In this document: positions 7,644 to 13,206 of the stretch, in pieces
Layout of the letters: each line of letters starts with the position of its first letter
How positions within the stretch are numbered: position 1 is the stretch's first letter
Origin: Flammeovirgaceae bacterium
GTDB taxonomy: Bacteria; Bacteroidota; Bacteroidia; Cytophagales; Cyclobacteriaceae
Direction of reading: 5' to 3'
DNA: 13,206 nt
Assembly (NCBI GenBank): GCA_003229495.1
Contig: QIEB01000201.1
Location: 1-13,206 of the forward strand
Notes under the pieces: generated by a model
What the model was told of the DNA's origin: nothing
Database searches by the model: none
What the model saw: the letters and a program-made list of their open reading frames with translations, nothing else
Made by a program: the position numbers and the translations under genes

Positions 7644-8465
7644 ATGAGTGAAGTCAACTGGATCAAAATAAAAGATTTTTCTGATATTAAATTTGACCTC
7701 TATCAGGGGGTCGCCAAAATAACTATAAACAGGCCAGAGGTGTACAATGCATTCCGACCCCAAACGAATGTCGAAATGATTGAAGCCATGGACATCTGCC
7801 GGGAACGCACGGATATTCGGGTAGTGATTTTAACGGGTGTCGGTGACAAAGCCTTTTGTAGTGGAGGTGATCAAAATGTCAAAGGAAAAGGTGGCTATTT
7901 AGACGAAGCTGGCGTACCTCGCCTTAACGTGCTTGATCTGCAGAAACGCATCCGGTCACTGCCCAAACCGGTGATTGCCATGGTCAATGGTTACGCAATC
8001 GGAGGTGGACATGTTTTGCATGTGGTTTGTGATCTAACCATTGCCTCCGAAAATGCTGTTTTTGGTCAAACCGGGCCTAAGGTCGGAAGTTTTGATGCCG
8101 GATTTGGGTCCAGCTACCTGGCCCGTCATGTAGGGCAGAAAAAGGCCAGAGAAATCTGGTTCCTTTGTCAGCAATATTCTGCAAAGGAAGCTGAAAGTAT
8201 GGGGATGGTTAATAAAGTCGTTTCCCAACAGGATCTGGAGCATACTACCATTGAATGGTGCAAAACCATCATGAAACGCAGCCCCCTGGCTGTGCGCATG
8301 ATCAAAAGAGGTCTGAACGCTGAATTGGATGGTCAATCCGGGCTAATGGAATTTGCCGGGGATGCCACTTTAATGTACTACCTAATGGATGAGGCTCAGG
8401 AAGGAAAAAATGCCTTCCTGGAAAAGAGGGACCCCGACTTCGACCAATTCCCAAAATTTCCCTAG
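7644..8465 (+). CDS. menB: 1,4-dihydroxy-2-naphthoyl-CoA synthase
   Basis: This 273-aa crotonase-fold enzyme closes the second ring, turning o-succinylbenzoyl-CoA into 1,4-dihydroxy-2-naphthoyl-CoA by an intramolecular Claisen condensation. Visible signatures are FCSGGDQ (71-77), the oxyanion-hole segment YAIGGGH (117-123), QTGPKVGSFD (142-151) with catalytic Asp151, and GQKKAREIWFLCQQYSAKEA. The C-terminal tail EKRDPDFDQFPKFP is typical of MenB and distinguishes it from ordinary enoyl-CoA hydratases. Residue 144 is Gly, where the M. tuberculosis enzyme has an Asp. This places it with the E. coli-type enzymes that use bicarbonate as the catalytic base. Its TAG shares the final G with the GTG start of menE (TAGTG at 8463-8467), so the two are likely translationally coupled. 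Confidence 0.97.
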   Translation: MSEVNWIKIKDFSDIKFDLYQGVAKITINRPEVYNAFRPQTNVEMIEAMDICRERTDIRVVILTGVGDKAFCSGGDQNVKGKGGYLDEAGVPRLNVLDLQKRIRSLPKPVIAMVNGYAIGGGHVLHVVCDLTIASENAVFGQTGPKVGSFDAGFGSSYLARHVGQKKAREIWFLCQQYSAKEAESMGMVNKVVSQQDLEHTTIEWCKTIMKRSPLAVRMIKRGLNAELDGQSGLMEFAGDATLMYYLMDEAQEGKNAFLEKRDPDFDQFPKFP

Positions 8466-9544
8466 TGAGTGGATTACATTTCGGCGGCCAATATATCTCC
8501 TATGAAGAATTAGCCCATTCCAACCCTTCTTCATCAAATCTTTACTTTGACAGTATACTGGGTTATTGTAAGGCCTATTTATTGGGAAAACAGGTATTCC
8601 CGGTAAAAACCTCCGGAAGTACGGGAAAACCTAAGACCATTTTGCTCAACCGTGAGCAGCTTAAGCTTAGTGCACAAATGACTATCAATGCACTGTCTTT
8701 AACAAAAGAGTATAAGGGGTTGGTGTGCCTATCAACTGATCATATCGGTGGAAAGATGATGTTGATTAGAGGGATGGAGTTGGGGATGGAGCTATATATT
8801 ATTGAACCCACCGCTGACGTATCCAGTCACCATCTGCCTCCTATAGATTTTGTGGCAATGGTTCCCTTACAGTTGAAAGCCTTATTAATGTCGGACAGCG
8901 GTAGAAATTTTCTGTCCCAATGTAAAGCAGTGATAATCGGTGGGTCTCCAATTGATCCTCTGGACGAATCCCAACTGGAGCAATTCCAAAGTCCTATATA
9001 TCAAACTTTTGGCATGACCGAAACAGTCTCCCACATTGCTCTGAGACGATTGAATGGACCTCAAAAAGAATTGTATTTTCGTGCATTTAAGGAACTGCAT
9101 TTATCATTGGATGAGCGCGGTTGTCTGGTAATATGCGGAGCGATAACTAATAATGTGCCAGTTTCAACCAATGATCTGGTCGAACTTGTACAGCGAAGAA
9201 AATTTAAATGGCTGGGTCGAATAGACCAGGTAATTAATTCTGGGGGCTACAAGATCCATCCCCAAAATATCAGCCCATCCATATTCCAGGTGATAAGATC
9301 AATAGGTATTCAAGCCAATTTTATTACTATAGGTTTGCCTGACTCGAAATGGGGTCAAAAGGTCACCCTGGTATTGGAGACAGAAGATCTAAAAGAGGTT
9401 ACCAAACAAAAAATTCTCATCAAGTTAAAGGCCAAATTACATCCCTATGAAGTCCCCAAATCAGTGGAAAAACTGCAAATGCTACCAAGAACTCCCACCG
9501 GAAAAGTTGATATTGGAAAATTGTCCCGGCTGCTATTAAGGTAG
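8465..9544 (+). CDS. menE: o-Succinylbenzoate--CoA ligase (short form)
   Basis: This 359-aa acyl-adenylating enzyme activates o-succinylbenzoate to its CoA thioester for MenB. The ANL-superfamily core motifs are in order: KTSGSTGKPKTILL (48-61, P-loop), TFGMTET (181-187), STNDLVEL (234-241), the hinge GRIDQVINSGGYK (251-263), and PRTPTGKVD (341-349) with the adenylation Lys347. It lacks much of the N-terminal subdomain of full-length ANL enzymes; as far as I know this compact form is usual for MenE in Bacteroidota, so it is not read as a truncation. The start is GTG at 8465-8467, overlapping the menB stop by one base. It ends the operon, with 75 bp to the next gene and no evident hairpin terminator in that gap. 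The operon position supports MenE over other small ligases. Confidence 0.93.
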   Translation: MSGLHFGGQYISYEELAHSNPSSSNLYFDSILGYCKAYLLGKQVFPVKTSGSTGKPKTILLNREQLKLSAQMTINALSLTKEYKGLVCLSTDHIGGKMMLIRGMELGMELYIIEPTADVSSHHLPPIDFVAMVPLQLKALLMSDSGRNFLSQCKAVIIGGSPIDPLDESQLEQFQSPIYQTFGMTETVSHIALRRLNGPQKELYFRAFKELHLSLDERGCLVICGAITNNVPVSTNDLVELVQRRKFKWLGRIDQVINSGGYKIHPQNISPSIFQVIRSIGIQANFITIGLPDSKWGQKVTLVLETEDLKEVTKQKILIKLKAKLHPYEVPKSVEKLQMLPRTPTGKVDIGKLSRLLLR

Positions 9545-9577
9545 AATCATGATCACTTTTACCACAGGGTCTTTATT

Positions 9578-9585
9578 TAAATTTG
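9578..9585 (+). promoter_or_regulatory. Candidate -7 box upstream of the dehydrogenase/cytochrome lipoprotein gene
   Basis: TAAATTTG is an exact match to the Bacteroidota TAnnTTTG -7 consensus and sits 34 bp before the ATG at 9620, the same spacing as the candidate box before menI. No good TTG lies at the expected -33 distance; only a CTTTTA run is present at 9556-9561. If real, it would let the gene be expressed separately from the men operon. Confidence 0.33.
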
Positions 9586-9619
9586 TGTTTTTTATGGCCA
9601 TTTTACCATACACCACGAA

Positions 9620-12106
9620 ATGTTAAAGCATCTTGTTGCCGGTATTATAATGGTTTCTGCAGGTTGCTCCCATGAACCATCTCCTCCCCTTACTCCTGAA
9701 GGTGAATTGGCAACATTTCAGATAGCACCAGGATATGCCATTGAACTGGTGGCCTCTGAACCTATGGTACAAGACCCGGTGGTTATCAAGTTTGATGAGG
9801 ATGGCAGGCTTTGGGTGGTGGAAATGCGAGGATTTATGCCTGATATTGATGGTAATGGAGAGGAAATGCCGGTAGGGAGGGTCTCTATTTTAATGGACAT
9901 GAACCATGACGGTAAAATGGACAGCGCCACGGTATTCGTGGATAGCCTGGTACTACCGCGTGCATTGGCTATTGTAAAAAGAGGGGCGCTGGTTGCTGAA
10001 GATGAGGCCTTGTGGTTTATGGAAGATTTGGATGGCGATCTGAAAGCAGACAAAAAAACAATAATTGACGCTGAGTATGGAAATAAAGGAGTAGTTGAAC
10101 ATTCTCCCAATGGGCTGTGGCGGGGCATGGATAACTGGTACTACAACGCAAAATCAAATATTAGATACCGGCTTGAGCACGGAAACTGGATTAAAGAAGA
10201 AACAGAATTCAGGGGCCAATGGGGTATGAGTCATGACAATACTGGCCGCTTATACTACAACTACAACTGGTCTCAACTTCACATGGACCTGGTTCCGCCA
10301 AATTACCTGTCCCGAAACCCCAACCACCAGCCCACTAGCGGAATTGACTACTCATTGTCCCAGGACCGGCGTGTTTTCCCAATCCGTACGAATCTTGCCA
10401 TTAACCGGGGCTATATAGATGGCGCTCTCAGCGAAAAAGGAAGTTTAATGGAATTTACCTCGGCTTGTGCACCTTTTGTTTATCGCGGGAACCTTTTTGA
10501 AACAGAAGTTGTGGGAGATGTATTTGTTTGTGAGCCAACCGGTAATTTAATCAAACGTAATATTGTTGAAGAAAATGGCCTGTTCCCAACTGCTAAAAAT
10601 GCTTACCCTGAAAAAGAATTTCTGGCAGCTACTGACGAACGATTTCGACCGGTATGGTTATCTTCCGGACCTGACGGCGCATTGTATGTAGCGGACATGT
10701 ACCGCGGGATCATACAGCATGGGCTGTACATGTCCACCTATCTTCGGGATGTTACCCTGGATCGAAAGTTAGAACGGCCAGTTAATATGGGGCGTATCTG
10801 GAGAATTTTTCCTGAAACCAATGCCAAATCAGAACCTTTAAAGCTTTCCGAAGCTTCCATTGATGAACTGATAGAATTCCTTGGTCATAAAAACGGGTGG
10901 TATCGCGATATGGCACAACGTCTATTGGTAGAAAAACGAGACCTGAAAGCAATTCAAAAACTGCAACAGCTCATTCATAAAGATCCGAACTATCTGGCCA
11001 GACTTCATGGGTTGTGGTCCCTTGAAGGAATGGGAATTGAAGATCCTGTGATCTACCTGACAGCATTGCAAGACCTCAATGAAAATGTTCAGGTAGCTTC
11101 ATTACGGATACTGGAAAAAATAGCTGCTAAGAACCCCGATGTACTCATCCAATTAGGGCATACAATGGGCAAAATGAATTTTAACGAAGTAACGGGATTG
11201 CAATTAGCGCTCACTGCTGGGGTTATTAACTCACCGGAAAAGCATGGCCTGCTTTCCCGGATACTTACCAACTACATAGACTCTCCAATATTCCGAGATG
11301 CCGTAATGAGCAGTATTCCTGACCAGGAATATGAATTTCTTAGAATGGTCCTGGGTCGATCGGAATGGCACTATTACTCGGGCAATAGGGAAAAAATAAT
11401 GCTTGAGATGTTAGCGGAATCGATTGCAAAAAAGGGAAATCCCAAAGAACTAGAGGAGCTTTTGGAATTAGTGAACATTGATAGTCTTGGGTGGGAACAT
11501 CGGGCAATAATAGCCGGATTATCAATACATGGCCACACAGATTCAACGAAAATACCGTTGGCAGTGGAGCCCGGCATTTTTTCCAAGGTTATTGATGAAG
11601 ATCAACTTAGTTCCCAGCTCTCCCGGATTTCCGCTCTCTTTACCTGGCCTGGTAAACCGGTGAATTTGGATACTATAACTGCCATTAATACCGATTTTTT
11701 GGACCCTGAAGTATTTGCACATGGACGTGGTATTTATCTTACCATTTGTTCCAGTTGTCACGGAAATGATGGAAAAGGCCTGCCTAGATTTGCACCACCC
11801 CTGGTAAGATCTGAATGGGTACTTGGAGACCCCAGGCGCCTTACTCTGATTTTACTTCACGGCATGGAAGGACCAATAGAAGTAAATGGGAAAAAGTATG
11901 ATTCTCCCGATATTCTTCCTGAAATGCCGTCATTTGCCAGCACCTCCGCCGATGACCTGGCTGCGGTATTGACTTATATTCGACGTGAATGGGAGCATAA
12001 TGCCAGTCCCATTGATGCGGGAGCTGTTGGGGGCATACGAATAAGGTCGCAGGGGAAAGTTACTCCGTGGACAAGCGATGAATTGCTGAATATGGAGGAC
12101 GATTAA
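9620..12106 (+). CDS. PVC-type dehydrogenase lipoprotein with HEAT-like region and C-terminal cytochrome c
   Basis: This is an 828-aa exported protein. The first 16 residues (MLKHLVAGIIMVSAGC) form a short lipoprotein signal with a lipobox-like SAGC, so Cys16 is probably lipidated. Residues about 30-400 resemble the 'PVC-type haem-binding / membrane-bound dehydrogenase' family (TIGR02604-like, sorbosone-dehydrogenase-like beta-propeller). Examples are PGYAIELVASEPMVQDPV, DGRLWVVEMRGFMPD, DGALYVADMYRG (about 352-363) and NMGRIWRIFP. Residues about 415-650 are helical and repeat-like, consistent with HEAT repeats. The C-terminus is a class I cytochrome c with CSSCHG (Cys710, Cys713, His714) and a likely axial Met769 in MPSF. 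It should oxidise a sugar- or polyol-like substrate outside the cytoplasm and pass electrons to its haem; the substrate is unknown. It lies 75 bp after menE and may have its own promoter. The Tat-exported isomerase follows after a repeat. Confidence 0.88.
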   Translation: MLKHLVAGIIMVSAGCSHEPSPPLTPEGELATFQIAPGYAIELVASEPMVQDPVVIKFDEDGRLWVVEMRGFMPDIDGNGEEMPVGRVSILMDMNHDGKMDSATVFVDSLVLPRALAIVKRGALVAEDEALWFMEDLDGDLKADKKTIIDAEYGNKGVVEHSPNGLWRGMDNWYYNAKSNIRYRLEHGNWIKEETEFRGQWGMSHDNTGRLYYNYNWSQLHMDLVPPNYLSRNPNHQPTSGIDYSLSQDRRVFPIRTNLAINRGYIDGALSEKGSLMEFTSACAPFVYRGNLFETEVVGDVFVCEPTGNLIKRNIVEENGLFPTAKNAYPEKEFLAATDERFRPVWLSSGPDGALYVADMYRGIIQHGLYMSTYLRDVTLDRKLERPVNMGRIWRIFPETNAKSEPLKLSEASIDELIEFLGHKNGWYRDMAQRLLVEKRDLKAIQKLQQLIHKDPNYLARLHGLWSLEGMGIEDPVIYLTALQDLNENVQVASLRILEKIAAKNPDVLIQLGHTMGKMNFNEVTGLQLALTAGVINSPEKHGLLSRILTNYIDSPIFRDAVMSSIPDQEYEFLRMVLGRSEWHYYSGNREKIMLEMLAESIAKKGNPKELEELLELVNIDSLGWEHRAIIAGLSIHGHTDSTKIPLAVEPGIFSKVIDEDQLSSQLSRISALFTWPGKPVNLDTITAINTDFLDPEVFAHGRGIYLTICSSCHGNDGKGLPRFAPPLVRSEWVLGDPRRLTLILLHGMEGPIEVNGKKYDSPDILPEMPSFASTSADDLAAVLTYIRREWEHNASPIDAGAVGGIRIRSQGKVTPWTSDELLNMEDD

Positions 12107-12211
12107 AAACACCGAATGTCGAACGCCGAATGTCGAAGTAGGTGTTTATCACGCTACTTCAGTGTTGGTTATTAGGAGTTCGGCGTTTTCTTGCTGGTTG
12201 TTCGGTGTTTT
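12106..12211. repeat. Nested palindromic intergenic element (REP-like)
   Basis: Three inverted-repeat pairs are nested in collinear order. The outer arm AAAACACCGAA (12106-12116) pairs with TTCGGTGTTTT (12201-12211). The middle arm AACGCCGAA (12122-12130) pairs with TTCGGCGTT (12179-12187). The inner stem GAAGTAGGTG (12135-12144) closes a TTTAT loop with CAC (12150-12152) and CTACTTC (12154-12160), leaving one bulged G at 12153. The whole could fold as one long imperfect hairpin in RNA or as a cruciform in DNA. It starts on the stop codon of the dehydrogenase gene and may also act as its terminator. Similar CCGAATGTCGAA-type intergenic repeats occur, as far as I recall, in other Bacteroidota genomes; that needs a search. 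The pairing is seen directly; the function is unknown. Confidence 0.8.
12112..12137. repeat. Tandem 12-bp direct repeat within the palindromic element
   Basis: CCGAATGTCGAA occurs at 12112-12123 and again, identical, at 12126-12137, a 14-bp period. The right half of the element has its own direct repeat, GTTCGGCGTTTTC (12178-12190) and GTTCGGTGTTTTC (12200-12212), with one mismatch and a 22-bp period. Each half thus looks like a duplicated short unit, and the two halves are partly complementary. Confidence 0.85.
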
Positions 12212-12239
12212 CATAAATCGTATCTTGTTTACTCTGGAA

Positions 12240-13206
12240 ATGAATAAAACTCTAATATTTAAAAAGATATCCCGCCGTTCCTTTGTTCAACAAAGCGCTA
12301 CCCTAACAACGGGAATGGCGTTGATCCCAGAGATCGCATTTCCTAATATGAAAGTGAATCAAAGATCCTCCATGGGAGTTGCCGCAGCAAGTTACGCTAA
12401 CCGATGGGGATCCCGAGACACTAGCAAGAAGATCCCAGGATTTGAAAATGCCCTGCAAATGCTGATACACTGTGAATCCATTGGTGCTGGAGGGGTTCAG
12501 GTTGGCACCAGGAACTGGTCCGAAGATTTCACCGGTAAAGTGCGGGATTTCAGAGAGAAAAAGGGGTTATACCTGGAAGGCTCAATCCAACTACCGCAGG
12601 ATAATACCGATGTGGAACGTTTTGAAAAGGAAGCCAGACATGCGCTGGAGGCCGGGGCCTCGATATTGCGCACCGCTTGCTTAAGTGGCCGTCGATATGA
12701 GGATTTTGAAACCTGGCAGGCATTTGAGGAGTTCATGGCATCGTCCATAAAGTCCATAGAATGGGCAGAACCTATTTTAGTCAAATACAAATTAAAGTTA
12801 GCTGTAGAAAACCACAAGGATTGGCTGGTCCCGGATTTACTGACCCTAATGAAACACTTTGACAGTCAATGGATAGGGATAAATTTAGATACTGGTAACA
12901 ATATTTCCTTTCTTGAAGACCCAATGTTTGTAGTGGAGTCCCTGGCCCCATATGCATTTACCACTCACTTAAAGGACATGGGGGTAAAAGACTATGAAGA
13001 CGGTTTTCTGCTATCCGAGGTTCCATTAGGGTCCGGAGCACTTGACCTGGCAAAGATTATTGATGTTTGTCAACAACACAACCCGGGCATCAAATTTAAT
13101 CTTGAGATGATTACTCGGAACCCACTAGAAATCCCCTGTTATAAGGAGGAATATTGGACAACATTTAAAGAGCTTCCTGCTTCAGAAATAGTTGGGGCCC
13201 TTAAAT
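12240..13206 (+). CDS. Tat-exported sugar phosphate isomerase/epimerase-like TIM-barrel protein, 3' end outside window
   Basis: An open frame runs from an ATG at 12240-12242 to the right edge (322 full codons, no stop). The N-terminus has a twin-arginine signal, SRRSFVQQ (residues 11-18), followed by a hydrophobic stretch ATLTTGMALIP, so the protein is probably exported folded through the Tat system. The rest resembles the xylose-isomerase-like TIM-barrel family (AP_endonuc_2 / sugar phosphate isomerase-epimerase). The usual metal-binding quartet can be assigned as Glu190 (LAVENHKDW), Asp217 (INLDTGN), His243 (THLKD) and Glu289 (NLEMI). IGAGGVQVG and GASILRTACLSG are also typical of these barrels. 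The substrate is unknown. Its neighbour, a dehydrogenase-cytochrome c lipoprotein, is also exported, suggesting joint action on a sugar or polyol. A weak TTG-N19-TATCTTG arrangement at 12199-12227 could be its promoter. Confidence 0.88.
   Translation, partial: MNKTLIFKKISRRSFVQQSATLTTGMALIPEIAFPNMKVNQRSSMGVAAASYANRWGSRDTSKKIPGFENALQMLIHCESIGAGGVQVGTRNWSEDFTGKVRDFREKKGLYLEGSIQLPQDNTDVERFEKEARHALEAGASILRTACLSGRRYEDFETWQAFEEFMASSIKSIEWAEPILVKYKLKLAVENHKDWLVPDLLTLMKHFDSQWIGINLDTGNNISFLEDPMFVVESLAPYAFTTHLKDMGVKDYEDGFLLSEVPLGSGALDLAKIIDVCQQHNPGIKFNLEMITRNPLEIPCYKEEYWTTFKELPASEIVGALK

Noticed and set aside
8465..9544. menE as a truncated pseudogene, because it is much shorter than typical acyl-CoA synthetases
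   Set aside because: All core ANL motifs, including the catalytic Lys347, are present in order, and as far as I know the short form is normal for MenE in this phylum.
9718..10128. 136-codon open frame on the minus strand inside the dehydrogenase lipoprotein gene
   Set aside because: It lies wholly antisense to a well-supported gene, has low-complexity Ser/Ile/Pro-rich composition and matches no family I recognise.
12497..12817. 106-codon minus-strand frame inside the isomerase-like gene
   Set aside because: It is antisense to a frame with a Tat signal and a complete metal-site motif set, and has no recognisable domain.

Overview
The window looks like a chromosomal segment of a Bacteroidota bacterium, most likely Cytophagales-like. 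The reasons are a Porin_10-type outer-membrane protein, the short-form MenE, a lipoprotein of the PVC-type dehydrogenase/cytochrome c family, near absence of Shine-Dalgarno sequences, several TTG/GTG starts, and AT-rich TAnnTTTG boxes in front of some genes. The genus cannot be read from the sequence. No RNA genes, CRISPR array, prophage or transposase were seen.

Layout. (1) Bases 1-1634, minus strand: lpxK (lipid A 4'-kinase) followed 15 bp later by a putative porin that runs off the left edge; both serve the outer membrane. (2) Bases 1732-3618, plus strand: a Nif3-family dinuclear-metal protein and, 3 bp later, a coiled-coil protein with a C4 zinc ribbon. (3) Bases 3626-4255, minus strand: a histidine phosphatase that converges on the zinc-ribbon gene and diverges from the next operon. 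(4) Bases 4308-9544, plus strand: a tight menaquinone operon, menI-menF-menD-menB-menE, with overlapping or nearly abutting genes. It covers isochorismate formation, SEPHCHC synthesis, OSB activation, naphthoate ring closure and DHNA-CoA hydrolysis. menH, menC and menA are not in the window. (5) Bases 9620-12106, plus strand: a large lipoprotein with a beta-propeller-like dehydrogenase domain, a HEAT-like region and a C-terminal cytochrome c. (6) Bases 12106-12211: a nested palindromic intergenic repeat. (7) Bases 12240-13206: a Tat-exported sugar phosphate isomerase/epimerase-like TIM barrel, cut by the right edge.

How they fit. The men operon makes the quinone used by the respiratory chain of this phylum. 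The dehydrogenase-cytochrome lipoprotein and the Tat-exported isomerase-like protein next to it suggest oxidation of a sugar or polyol outside the cytoplasm, with electrons passed to haem; that link is inference. Most of the window is ordinary housekeeping. The least explained element is the 106-bp palindromic repeat; the five-gene men set without menC, the dehydrogenase/isomerase pair and the non-ATG starts are secondary points of interest. I did not find a clearly new multi-gene system.
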